Virus record (IMG/VR): IMGVR_UViG_3300034198_011852
Coordinates: 1 to 25,904 of that record
Strand: one strand, 5' to 3'
Length of the DNA stretch: 25,904 nucleotides
Origin: a virus
Below are positions 12,283 through 20,040 of this stretch, piece by piece (position 1 is the first letter of the stretch; each line of letters begins with the position of its first letter). A model generated the notes under the pieces. That model was not told where the DNA came from, made no database searches, and saw only the letters and a list, made by a program, of their open reading frames with translations. The position numbers and the translations under genes are program-made.

Positions 12283-12600
12283 ATGGCTCTGATTAAGGGT
12301 CAAGAAGTAAAAGAAACGCCAAGGCAGATACCAACTAACCCACGCCTTTGGAACATGATTACTACCCAAGCAAAGACTCGTTTCTCTAAGTATCCTTCTC
12401 CTGCAGCAGCCCACTGGGTACACACTAAGTACGTGCAAATGGGCGGTCAGTTCGTAGACTCTGAAAAGAAGGTAGATCCGCGTATGCGTGACTACGCTCA
12501 AGAAGCTATGGACAAAAAAGAAGAACAGCAAAAAGCTCGTATAAATACGGATGTAACTAAAAAAGTAACTAAAAGAGTCAATAAACCAATTGCTAAATAG
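12283..12600 (+). CDS. Small basic protein upstream of portal
   Basis: A 105-aa basic protein. The ATG at 12283 is chosen because AAGGTGG (12270-12276) is 6 nt upstream; an in-frame ATG at 12259 lies inside the terminator stem and has no ribosome site. The core PRLWNMITTQAKTRFSKYPS, followed by PAAAHWVHTKYVQMGG (about 20-55), is a helical, aromatic and basic segment. The C-terminal 35 residues are a Lys-rich charged helix (KKEEQQKARINTDVTKKVTK). The family is not identified by name, but proteins of this style occur beside portal genes in actinophages as I recall. It may bind DNA or RNA. Confidence 0.75.
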   Translation: MALIKGQEVKETPRQIPTNPRLWNMITTQAKTRFSKYPSPAAAHWVHTKYVQMGGQFVDSEKKVDPRMRDYAQEAMDKKEEQQKARINTDVTKKVTKRVNKPIAK

Positions 12601-12677
12601 TAAACTGCTAAAAAAAGGTCAACTTTTGCGGTACACTGTAATCACTACCATTAATCTTACCGGAAGCGCTTTGTAGC

Positions 12678-14390
12678 ATGTCGATTGATTTTTCCCCTCC
12701 TTCCTATAGAGCTGCATCATCCGACCTTACAATTTCCATTTCGCCTCTGGGTCTAGTAGAACTTGCAGACGAAGAGTTTGAAGTCCACGGCCCTCGCCTA
12801 AACCGTTACTCTCTTAACTGGGCTATGTACCTAGGCCACCACACTTCTTTTCGCCGCCAAGCTGGCGAGCCATCGGTAGTTCTAAATTATTACCGCGCAA
12901 TCACAGATTTTATTATTAACTTCACATTTAGCAAGGGCGTACAGTTCCGTAGCGTTAAAGCTACCGAAGCTATCATCCCTAGCCTTCTAGAGCGTGTCTG
13001 GGAAGTTGACAACAATAAAGCAACCGTTCTTTGGGAAATTGGCCAGCAAGGCTCTGTCTCTGGTGACTGCTTTATTAAGGTAGCTTACGAAGAAGGCTAT
13101 CAAGACCCTGCTGGTGGTATCCACCCAGGGCGAGTTCGTGTCCTACCTCTAAACTCCTCTTTTGCATTCCCTGAGTTTCACCCTCACGACCGCGAGCGCT
13201 TAATCCGTTTTAAGCTTAAGTACCGTTTCTGGGGTACCTCGCTAGAAGGAACTCGTCAGGTTTACACCTACACTGAGATTCTTACCGATGACCACATCGA
13301 AGAATACATCAATGATGAAATGATTGATTCACGCCCTAACCCATTGGGCGTTATTCCTATTGTCCACATTCCTAATGTGCGCGTATCTGGCTCTCCTTGG
13401 GGACTGGCTGACTGTAACGAAATCATCAGCATTAACCGTATTTACAATGAGACTGCCACAGACATCGCAGATATTATTAACTACCACGCAGCTCCTGTTA
13501 CCGTTATTATCGGTGCTAAGGCTAGTCAGCTAGAAAAGGGCGCTAACAAGGTATGGGGTGGCCTTCCTAAAGACGCTCGTGTAGAAAACCTTGAAGGTGG
13601 AGGCCAGGGTCTTAAGGGTGCTATGGACTTCATGGACCGCCTAAAGAAGGCAATGCACGAAATGACTGGTGTACCAGAGTCTGCTCTTGGTCAAGCTATG
13701 CCAGTATCTAACACTTCTGGTGTTGCTCTTAGCATTATGTTCCAGCCTTTGATGAACCGCTATCACCAGAAGATTGTGCAATACGCACACGGTCTTGAGC
13801 GAGTTAACTCCCTTGTACTTCGTACTTTAGCATTTAAAGAGCCAGAGACATTCACGCTTAACCCTGACACTGAAGCCACACCTAAGCCAGAGCAGTTGAC
13901 TCAGCTGGACCCTAATGACCCAGAGACTTACCGTACTTACTGTCACTTCCCACCACCGCTGCCTCTAGATAAGCTAATTGTGCTTAACGAGATTCAATCC
14001 TTGCTATCACTTGGCTTGCAGTCTAAAGAAGGCGCTTTGCGCGACCTTGGTGAGGAATTCCCAGAGTCTAAGCTCCAGGAAATCCGTAGAGAACTTATTG
14101 ATGATGCAGTAGCCGATGGCGCGCTACGCCTCATCCAGACTGAAATTGAACAAGAGATTATGACCATGACTGGTACTCTGCCTCCACAGGATGGCACAAG
14201 TGCTGGAGGCGGTGGCGCACCAGCTGGTGGAGCCCCTCAAGAAGTAGCTCCTGTTGCTGGTCCAACCCTTGATCCACAGACTATGGACAACCTTGCACTT
14301 GGCGAAACTGCACTTAGAACTCGCCTAGTCACAGAAGCTTACGGAACTCGCCTACCTCAAAGACAAATTCCGCAAGATTATCAAAAATAA
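12678..14390 (+). CDS. Portal protein (SPP1 gp6-like)
   Basis: The 570-aa head-tail portal subunit, expected to form the dodecameric ring at one capsid vertex. Support: length, order after terL and before scaffold/capsid, the N-terminal LNYYRAITDFIINFTFSKGVQF (wing/stem entry, about 69-90, in part), GSVSGDCFIKV (about 126-136), the NPLGVIPIVHIPN clip-like segment (about 221-233), and long C-terminal helices with MHEMTGVPESALGQA and SNTSGVALSIM (about 330-358), typical of gp6-type portals. The last 60 residues are Gly/Pro/Ala-rich and disordered. The ribosome site is weak (GGAAG, about 11 nt upstream); TGTAAT at 12637 might be a -10. It partners with TerL and the 353-aa connector. Confidence 0.93.
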   Translation: MSIDFSPPSYRAASSDLTISISPLGLVELADEEFEVHGPRLNRYSLNWAMYLGHHTSFRRQAGEPSVVLNYYRAITDFIINFTFSKGVQFRSVKATEAIIPSLLERVWEVDNNKATVLWEIGQQGSVSGDCFIKVAYEEGYQDPAGGIHPGRVRVLPLNSSFAFPEFHPHDRERLIRFKLKYRFWGTSLEGTRQVYTYTEILTDDHIEEYINDEMIDSRPNPLGVIPIVHIPNVRVSGSPWGLADCNEIISINRIYNETATDIADIINYHAAPVTVIIGAKASQLEKGANKVWGGLPKDARVENLEGGGQGLKGAMDFMDRLKKAMHEMTGVPESALGQAMPVSNTSGVALSIMFQPLMNRYHQKIVQYAHGLERVNSLVLRTLAFKEPETFTLNPDTEATPKPEQLTQLDPNDPETYRTYCHFPPPLPLDKLIVLNEIQSLLSLGLQSKEGALRDLGEEFPESKLQEIRRELIDDAVADGALRLIQTEIEQEIMTMTGTLPPQDGTSAGGGGAPAGGAPQEVAPVAGPTLDPQTMDNLALGETALRTRLVTEAYGTRLPQRQIPQDYQK

Positions 14391-14416
14391 TTGATATTTA
14401 GCAACAAAACAAACGG

Positions 14417-14449
14417 ATATCAAGTAAAACTTAATATTGAGAATATAAC
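14417..14449 (+). promoter_or_regulatory. Possible promoter before scaffold gene
   Basis: ATATCAAG (14417-14424) followed about 27 bp later by TATAAC (14444-14449) resembles the spacing of the TTATCAAG...CATAAT promoters at 2295 and 16931, but with a weaker match. TTGATAT at 14391 pairs with ATATCAA at 14417-14423, and a GTGTC-CTA-GACAC palindrome lies at 14469-14481. The rest of the 14391-14516 gap shows nothing else. Confidence 0.4.
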
Positions 14450-14516
14450 GTGCGGCTATATGTGATACGTGTCCTAGACACACTTGGAAAACGCCCTATA
14501 AAAACTAAGGATATAA

Positions 14517-15314
14517 ATGAGTACAGCAGAATCATCAAATGCTGCAGAGGCTTCTGAAGCCAATACAGCAGCTCCAACGGTAGCAAGTCCTGGCGCTGAC
14601 GCGTCAATTGCTACATCAGTGCCTTCTACTGATGCACCTAGTAACTCTAAGTTCTATACGGACGAAGACTTGTCTAGGGTACGCACCCAGGAAAAAGACA
14701 AACTTTACCCGCAGATCGACAAACTGAAGTCTGAGCTCGAAGAGCTTAAGCGTCAGCGTGAAGAGGAAATCGCTGCTAAGCGTGCGGAAGAAGAAGCCAA
14801 GACTGCAGAACAACGCACAAAGGCTGAAGCTGATATGGACATTCGTGACCTTCTAAAGCAGAAGGAAGGCGAATGGCAAGAGCAATTGGATCGTGAACGC
14901 CAAGAACGTGAACGAGGATTTGCACTATGGGAGCTTGAGAAGAAGTACTCCGAACTTTCCGAGTTCAAGCAACAAAAGCTTGAAACCGAGCGGGAAAATA
15001 TTATTCCCGAGTTACTAGACCTTGTTTCGGGGGAAACCCCGGACGAGGTCGCAGCGAGCATCGAAGGTTTGAAAGAACGTTCAGCTCGAATTCTTGAGAG
15101 TGCTCAGGCAGCAATGCAGACTGCTCGCAGGGATATGAAGGGAACGAGCGTCACAACTCCTCCCACCGGACCATTGGATATCAATTCGGAACAACGTACG
15201 CTTACGGCTCAAGAGATTGCTGCCATGCCGATGAACGAATATGCACAATACCGTCAACGTCTTTTGAGTGATAAAGCTCGCGGACGCGGACAGGGTTTGT
15301 TCGGGAACCCATAA
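14517..15314 (+). CDS. Capsid scaffolding protein
   Basis: A 265-aa assembly chaperone expected inside the procapsid. Residues 1-45 are Ser/Ala/Thr-rich and disordered. Residues about 60-150 are an almost continuous charged coiled coil (KLKSELEELKRQREEE; EWQEQLDRERQERERGF); about 150-205 are more helices; the C-terminus (TAQEIAAMPMNEYAQYRQRL, then a short basic tail with GRGQGLFGNP) fits the capsid-binding end typical of such scaffolds. Composition, size and position just before the capsid gene support the call. No maturation protease is visible nearby, so the scaffold may leave intact or be cut by host or other phage enzymes. Ribosome site AAGGA. The nearest upstream promoter candidate is at 14417. 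Confidence 0.9.
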   Translation: MSTAESSNAAEASEANTAAPTVASPGADASIATSVPSTDAPSNSKFYTDEDLSRVRTQEKDKLYPQIDKLKSELEELKRQREEEIAAKRAEEEAKTAEQRTKAEADMDIRDLLKQKEGEWQEQLDRERQERERGFALWELEKKYSELSEFKQQKLETERENIIPELLDLVSGETPDEVAASIEGLKERSARILESAQAAMQTARRDMKGTSVTTPPTGPLDINSEQRTLTAQEIAAMPMNEYAQYRQRLLSDKARGRGQGLFGNP

Positions 15315-15351
15315 AACCAAAAAGTCAATTTCAACTTAGGAGCCCATAAAA

Positions 15352-16440
15352 ATGGCATCAGGTATTACGGGTACAGGTAATTTAGCCGCCGCCCCGACAT
15401 CGTACTCAGGTACAAACACCCAGCTTACTCAGGCGATTCAGCAGATTTGGTCAAAGGAAATCCTTTTCCAGGCCATGCCTATCCTTCGCTTTGAGCAATT
15501 CGCCGTTAAGAAGACAGAACTTGGTGTTGCACCAGGTCTTCAGATTAACTTCCTGCGTTACAACAACCTCGGCTTTGCTTCGGCACTTGTCGAAGGTGTT
15601 CGTATGCAGACTAACGCACTGACTGCACAGCAGTTCTCGATCACCGTTTCGGAGCACGGTTACGCACTTGCCGTATCAGAGCTTCTTCTTAACGCTTCGT
15701 TCGATGACGTAATGGCATCAGCTTCGCGTCTACTAGGTCGCAACATGGCCCTTTACCTAGACAAGCTTAGCCGCGACACCCTATACGGTGCCACTTCTAA
15801 GATTTATGGTGAAGACCGCACCAACATGACCGCGATCACCAACGGTACTGGTAACTTCAACCAGTACGGTTACGGTACTAACGGAACCAGCAACGCTGCG
15901 ATGACAGGTAACTTCCACCTGACTCCTCGTACCGTTAAGGACGCCGTTGAGAGCCTATCAACCAAGAACATCCCTCGTCTAGGCGAGACCTATGTTGCTT
16001 TCGTTCACCCTCACCAGAGCCGCCGTTTGCGCGACACCGCTGAGTTCATCGAAGTAACTAAGTACGCTGCTCCTGGTAACTTCATGCTTGGTGAAATCGG
16101 TCGCCTATACGACACCGTCTTCATCGAGACCACTCAGGTCCGCAAGGTCGGTGGCGGTGCTGGTACTGGTTGGACTACAGACACTGCAGTCGTTAACCCT
16201 ACCCCTGCTGCTGGTGGTGGCTACATTAGCCCAGACGAGTTCACAGGTAACGGTTCAGCTGACCGCTATGACGCCATCTTCATTGGTGACAACGCATTCG
16301 GTCACGCTATCTCGCTTCCAGTGGAGCTCCGCGATGGTGGTATCCTAGACTTCGGTCGTGAGCACGCCCTTGCATGGTACTCGATCTTCGGTCTTGGTCT
16401 AATCACTGACCAGGCAGTAATCGTAGCTTCAACCAACTAG
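15352..16440 (+). CDS. Major capsid protein (N4-gp56 family)
   Basis: The 362-aa shell protein with an HK97 fold. It looks like the N4-gp56 family: an N-terminal WSKEILFQAMPILRFEQFA segment (about 34-52), LVEGVRMQTNALTAQQFSI (about 83-101), an SEHGYALAVSELLLNASFDD strand/helix (about 103-122), the spine helix with ALYLDKLSRDTLYG (about 132-145), and YVAFVHPHQSRRLRDT followed by GEIGRLYDTVFIETT (about 215-260). The ribosome site is strong (TTAGGAG). The gene is flanked by its own terminator at 16449. Serine TCG and other codon choices match those of the 976-aa beta-repeat gene and point to high expression. The start at 15352 is well supported; there is no long N-terminal delta domain, which fits a separate scaffold. 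Confidence 0.95.
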   Translation: MASGITGTGNLAAAPTSYSGTNTQLTQAIQQIWSKEILFQAMPILRFEQFAVKKTELGVAPGLQINFLRYNNLGFASALVEGVRMQTNALTAQQFSITVSEHGYALAVSELLLNASFDDVMASASRLLGRNMALYLDKLSRDTLYGATSKIYGEDRTNMTAITNGTGNFNQYGYGTNGTSNAAMTGNFHLTPRTVKDAVESLSTKNIPRLGETYVAFVHPHQSRRLRDTAEFIEVTKYAAPGNFMLGEIGRLYDTVFIETTQVRKVGGGAGTGWTTDTAVVNPTPAAGGGYISPDEFTGNGSADRYDAIFIGDNAFGHAISLPVELRDGGILDFGREHALAWYSIFGLGLITDQAVIVASTN

Positions 16441-16448
16441 TTATTCGA

Positions 16449-16474
16449 GGGGGGTCAGCAATGGCCCCCCTTTT
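16449..16474 (+). terminator. Rho-independent terminator after capsid gene
   Basis: The stem GGGGGGTCA (16449-16457) / TGGCCCCCC (16462-16470), with one G-U pair and a stable GCAA tetraloop, is followed by TTTT. It lies 8 nt past the capsid stop. Confidence 0.92.
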
Positions 16475-16515
16475 AACACCCCGCAATACCGAGACACTAA
16501 TTAGGAGAATACCCC

Positions 16516-16884
16516 GTGGCAACACAAAAGAAACCAGCTGACTTCACAGGTCGTCAGCGCGACGCACAGGTCGCACAGCAGCTTGAAGACCAAGCTGCTC
16601 GTCAGAATGAGGCTGCTCTAGCGCAGGTTGAGGCAGCTGTCAAGGCGGAAACAGAAGTTATTGACGCCACTAAGCCAATGCGCGCACAGCCAGTGGTCCT
16701 AGACATCGTTAATAAGAGCGACGATGCAAAGGCCACAATCACTATCCGTGTTTCGGATAACATTGAGTCCATGACCTTCGGTGCTGGAAACTACTACAGC
16801 TTTAAAGCTGGACAGAAGTACGAAGTGAACCCGGATTTAGCCGCTCACCTCGAAGAAAAGGGCTACGTATCAACTAGATACTAG
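16516..16884 (+). CDS. Protein downstream of capsid, GTG start
   Basis: A 122-aa protein. The GTG start at 16516 has TTAGGAGA 8 nt upstream; no ATG alternative is upstream in frame. Residues 1-50 are a Gln/Ala-rich helix (QRDAQVAQQLEDQAARQNEA). Residues about 58-122 form a small beta domain ending FKAGQKYEVNPDLAAHLEEK and GYVSTRY, a style common in short phage proteins encoded right after the capsid gene. Its own terminator follows at 16902. A head decoration or neck role is possible. The flanking terminators suggest its dose is set separately. Confidence 0.82.
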   Translation: MATQKKPADFTGRQRDAQVAQQLEDQAARQNEAALAQVEAAVKAETEVIDATKPMRAQPVVLDIVNKSDDAKATITIRVSDNIESMTFGAGNYYSFKAGQKYEVNPDLAAHLEEKGYVSTRY

Positions 16885-16901
16885 ACAATACTTTTAATGA
16901 G

Positions 16902-16933
16902 ACAGCGGGCTGCTTGCCCGCTGTTTCTTTTTA
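16902..16933 (+). terminator. Rho-independent terminator, overlapping next promoter
   Basis: ACAGCGGGC (16902-16910) / GCCCGCTGT (16916-16924), loop TGCTT, then TTCTTTTT. The T-tract runs straight into TTATCAAGAC of the next promoter. Confidence 0.93.
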
Positions 16934-16964
16934 TCAAGACTTTTTGCTCATTATCAGTCATTAT
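16931..16964 (+). promoter_or_regulatory. Rightward promoter, second TTATCAAGAC copy
   Basis: TTATCAAGACTTTTT at 16931-16945 is identical to the element at 2295, with the aligned -10 CATTAT at 16959-16964 at the same 28-bp offset (TATATA just after is an alternative). It would drive the connector and tail-fibre genes. Here the ATG at 16997 is about 32 nt downstream, so the mRNA has a leader. Confidence 0.6.
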
Positions 16965-16996
16965 ATAAGTGACGTATTTGTTAGGTTGGATTAATT

Positions 16997-18058
16997 ATGG
17001 CGGTTCTTGCAGACCTTATCACTAAGGTACGTACTGAGATAAATGACCAAGCAAAACAGTTTACTAAGACCTTTACAGGCGATGGGACTACCACTACATT
17101 TACATTGGGCGTTAAGCCAGTAGACGCTATTACTCTTCTAGTTAAAGATAACTCCACTATCCTGGCTAACCCTGCGGGTTACACAGTTGAGACCACGTAT
17201 GGAGTTATCCACTGCACCGCCGCTCCTGCGGCTGGTCACACACTCACTGTTACTGGAAATGTGTGGCGTTATTTCTCTGATGAAGAGATTACAAACTTCG
17301 TAAACACTGCTGTGCTACAGCACACTCACAACCGCACAGACAGCTTTAACAGGGGTATTACCATCGACTCGCTACCTGAGATCGAAGTTTACCCGTTGAT
17401 CGTCCTGTGTACCGTAGAAGCCCTATTTGCCCTAGCTACGGACGCGTCATATGACATTGATATCAATGCTCCTGATGGTGTTAGCATTCCTAGGTCAGAA
17501 CGTTTCCGCCAGCTTACTGCGCTTATCAATCAGCGTATGGAACACTACAAGAGTATTTGTTCTGCGCTTAACATTGGCCTATGGCGAATTGAGATGGGAA
17601 CTCTACGCCGCGTGAGTCGTACAACTAATAAGCTTGTTCCTCTGTACATCCCACAAGAAGTTGACGACTCTACCAGCCCAGAACGTGTCTATATGCAAAA
17701 TGACCTTAATGGCCGCACAGTCATTCCTAGCAGCACTGCTATCTACGACATGATTATGCAGCAGGGTGACAGCTTCTCGGTAATCCTTGACTTCCCAGAC
17801 ACATTCGACTTCAATGACCTGGTATTCAAGGCGCAGATTAGAACCTATCCTGGTTCTCCTACACTATGGGCTAGTTTCACTATTACTGTATATGACGCAG
17901 TACTAAAGAAGATTCAGCTAACCTTGCCTAAAGAAACCACAGCTAATATCCCAATGCGCTGTTTCTGGGATCTTCAGACAACTTCTAAGTCAGACTCCAC
18001 GTTCTCGCAGACTTACCTGCGTGGACAGGTATTCGTTTACCCACAGGTGACCCAGTAA
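16997..18058 (+). CDS. Head-tail connector with C-terminal beta-sandwich
   Basis: A 353-aa protein. The N-terminus LADLITKVRTEINDQ (about 4-18) and helices at about 93-225 (FSDEEITNFVNTAVLQHTHN; EIEVYPLIVLCTVEALFALA; RFRQLTALINQRMEHYKSIC) resemble gp15-type portal adaptors. An inserted beta segment (FTGDGTTTTFTLGVKPVDA to HTLTVTG, about 26-87) is common in phage neck proteins. Residues about 250-353 form a separate beta-sandwich (QQGDSFSVILDFPD; KAQIRTYPG; LTLPKETTANIPMRCFWDLQ; RGQVFVYPQVT) of the kind found at the ends of phage structural proteins. It thus looks like an adaptor fused to a surface or fibre-docking domain. The stop overlaps the spike gene (TAATG), consistent with docking of that product. 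The function is inferred. Confidence 0.78.
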   Translation: MAVLADLITKVRTEINDQAKQFTKTFTGDGTTTTFTLGVKPVDAITLLVKDNSTILANPAGYTVETTYGVIHCTAAPAAGHTLTVTGNVWRYFSDEEITNFVNTAVLQHTHNRTDSFNRGITIDSLPEIEVYPLIVLCTVEALFALATDASYDIDINAPDGVSIPRSERFRQLTALINQRMEHYKSICSALNIGLWRIEMGTLRRVSRTTNKLVPLYIPQEVDDSTSPERVYMQNDLNGRTVIPSSTAIYDMIMQQGDSFSVILDFPDTFDFNDLVFKAQIRTYPGSPTLWASFTITVYDAVLKKIQLTLPKETTANIPMRCFWDLQTTSKSDSTFSQTYLRGQVFVYPQVTQ

Positions 18059-19422
18059 TGACTGACACAATTATTGTAACGCCTTCCCCCGCGACTGAGA
18101 TTACAGTCACACCTACTACTGCTACGTCCCAAAATCCTACGCAGATTGTAGTATCTCCTGAAAAGGGACCTAAGGGTGACACTGGTTCACAAGGTATTCC
18201 GGGCGAGCTGGCTCAGCCCGAGTCTGCCCCTAATGTTTACTACGTATCTAAAAGCGGTAATGACTCAAATGACGGCTCTTTGCTATCTCACGCGTTCCTT
18301 ACTATTAAAGCTGCATTGACTGCAATTGCTATAAAGGTTGCAGCTGACCCTCTATACACCTCTACTGTGTTTGTTAAAAACGGGGAATATACGGAACAGA
18401 ACCCACTCACTATTCCTACTAGGACGTCAATAGTTGGAGATAGCCTTCGCTCAGTAAGTGTAATACCCGCGAATCTTACGCAAGATATTTTTTATGTTAA
18501 CAACGCTTGCTATGTAAAAGAAATAACTTTTAAAAAACACGAATATCCAGCAGCTGCTATCGCATTTCCGCCTACGGGCGCGGGAGTAATTACTGCCAGC
18601 CCTTATATCTATAACTGCTCTTCTATCACTACTACTGGAACAGGTATGCGTATTGACGGCAGCCTCGCCCAAGGCGGTAAATCAATGGTTAGCGGTCAGT
18701 TTACGCAGGTAAACCAAGGCGGTTATGGTATTCATATTATTAACCAAGGTTATGCCCAGCTAGTCAGTATTTATACAATCGCTTGTGACTATGGCATTTG
18801 GTGCGAGAGCGGCGGATTCTGCTCGCTTATTGGCTCTGATACGTCATTTGGAAACTACGGCCTTGTTTCTGACGGAGTTAGCGTTAACTTGTATCACGGA
18901 ACTAACGGCACACTTGCCAAAAACGCTACAACTGTTTCTGTGCTTAATGTCGTAGACAACTCTGTAACCCCAGTTTTGACTAAACCTAGGGTTAATAACG
19001 TGGTTAAGTTTACGGGAGATTCTTCCGCTAGTTACTACACAGTTGACGGCGTTCAAGATTTGGGTGGAGGTAATTATGTAATTACCTTGCTAGAACCTTT
19101 GGCAAATGACGTAACTTCGGGAACTGCTAATTTCTTTCAGAGAAGCCTTATTACTGCTTCAGGTCACACGTTTGAGTACGCAGGTGCAGGAACTGACTTA
19201 CGAACTGCTCTTCCTCAAGCTGGCGGTATTCCTGACCAGACTAAGGAAATTCGAGAGACCAACGGCGGAAAAGTCTTCTATACCAGCACCGACCAAAAAG
19301 GTGACTTCCGTATTGGTAATGACTTAATGATTAACCGCGCCTCTGGAACTATCCAAGGTGTGGCTTTTGATAAGAGTCTTTTTGCCGTTATGACCCCGTA
19401 CATCCTAGCTATTGAAGGTTAA
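18058..19422 (+). CDS. Tail spike with collagen-like stretch and beta-helix
   Basis: A 454-aa protein. Residues 1-35 are a Thr/Pro/Val-rich linker, and about 36-50 a short collagen-like run (GPKGDTGSQGIPG) typical of phage fibres. From about 60, YYVSKSGNDSNDGS and FLTIKAALTAI form the entry of a right-handed parallel beta-helix of the pectate-lyase-like type, continuing with repeated short strands to about 290 (GYGIHIINQGYAQLVSIYTI; DYGIWCESGGFCSLIGSDT). The C-terminus (about 365-454) includes a KGDFRIGNDLMINRASGTIQG segment (in part) seen in fibre tails. It likely binds or degrades surface polysaccharide; catalytic residues cannot be named. It starts within the connector stop (TAATG), suggesting co-translation and close assembly. 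Confidence 0.85.
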   Translation: MTDTIIVTPSPATEITVTPTTATSQNPTQIVVSPEKGPKGDTGSQGIPGELAQPESAPNVYYVSKSGNDSNDGSLLSHAFLTIKAALTAIAIKVAADPLYTSTVFVKNGEYTEQNPLTIPTRTSIVGDSLRSVSVIPANLTQDIFYVNNACYVKEITFKKHEYPAAAIAFPPTGAGVITASPYIYNCSSITTTGTGMRIDGSLAQGGKSMVSGQFTQVNQGGYGIHIINQGYAQLVSIYTIACDYGIWCESGGFCSLIGSDTSFGNYGLVSDGVSVNLYHGTNGTLAKNATTVSVLNVVDNSVTPVLTKPRVNNVVKFTGDSSASYYTVDGVQDLGGGNYVITLLEPLANDVTSGTANFFQRSLITASGHTFEYAGAGTDLRTALPQAGGIPDQTKEIRETNGGKVFYTSTDQKGDFRIGNDLMINRASGTIQGVAFDKSLFAVMTPYILAIEG

Positions 19423-19426
19423 AAAT

Positions 19427-19699
19427 ATGAAAAAGTTTGATGCGTCATCTATGCCTGGAAACACTTCTCTAACAGTTAAAACTTTACGCGCTTTTGTGGA
19501 AAACCTAATGGCGGATGAAATTAAAAAAGTTTATGAGATTTACGGCGAAGATACTGCCGCTATAGTTAATGACGCTTTGCGCTCTGTGACTACTTCCATT
19601 TTTCACAGCAATCCTGAAGTCCACAAAATTGCTAAAGAGAACCCTACTGCGTTTGACGACGCTATCACAACTTTGTTTGCACTTGAGGTGAAGAACTAA
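19427..19699 (+). CDS. Small helical protein between fibre genes
   Basis: A 90-aa protein. The ATG at 19427 is preferred: GAAGG at 19414-19418 is 8 nt upstream. A TTG at 19412 would overlap that site and the previous gene. The product is mostly helical (LTVKTLRAFVENLMADEIKK; DTAAIVNDALRSVTTSIF) with a slightly acidic end. No family is recognised. Its place between spike and fibre genes suggests a fibre-assembly chaperone or a small tail component; that is inference. The stop overlaps the next start (TAATG). Confidence 0.75.
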   Translation: MKKFDASSMPGNTSLTVKTLRAFVENLMADEIKKVYEIYGEDTAAIVNDALRSVTTSIFHSNPEVHKIAKENPTAFDDAITTLFALEVKN

Positions 19700-20040
19700 T
19701 GGCTGTTGCGTTAAACGTATTTAAAACTTTATCGGTAACTCTGGCGAGCGGTGCCACGCAGAATGTCTATACGCCTACTACTGGGTACAATGGCATTGTT
19801 TTAATGGCTCAGTTAGCTAATGTTACTGCTTCTACTGCCACAGCCACGGTATCTCACTATTCTCCTGCAGACTCAACTGAAACTGAATTAATTAAAAACT
19901 TTGCTATTCCAGCGAATGATGCCGCTTCGGCTACTACTGGAAAATTGGTAATTCAAGAAAACCATATTTTAAGAGCTTCTGCCAGCGCTTCCAGCACCAT
20001 TAAACTTACCTTGAGCATTTTGGAAAGCTATAATGGCTAA
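19699..20040 (+). CDS. Small beta-rich virion protein
   Basis: A 113-aa protein with a regular beta pattern: VFKTLSVTLASGATQNVYTP, YNGIVLMAQLANVTAS, TATVSHYSP, TGKLVIQENHILRASA and STIKLTLSILES. It resembles small phage head- or tail-surface proteins of Ig-like beta-sandwich type, and is similar in style to the product at 23267-23665. It starts in the previous stop (TAATG) and overlaps the next gene by 8 bases (ATGGCTAA), so it is probably made in step with the long fibre. A fibre-cap or decoration role is possible. Confidence 0.75.
   Translation: MAVALNVFKTLSVTLASGATQNVYTPTTGYNGIVLMAQLANVTASTATATVSHYSPADSTETELIKNFAIPANDAASATTGKLVIQENHILRASASASSTIKLTLSILESYNG

Noticed and set aside
12637-12642. 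TGTAAT as -10 of a portal promoter
   Set aside because: No -35 at a suitable distance and no match to the TTATCAAGAC class.
14753-15061. Leftward Ser/Arg-rich frame inside the scaffold gene
   Set aside because: It is the antisense image of the Glu/Lys coiled-coil codons.
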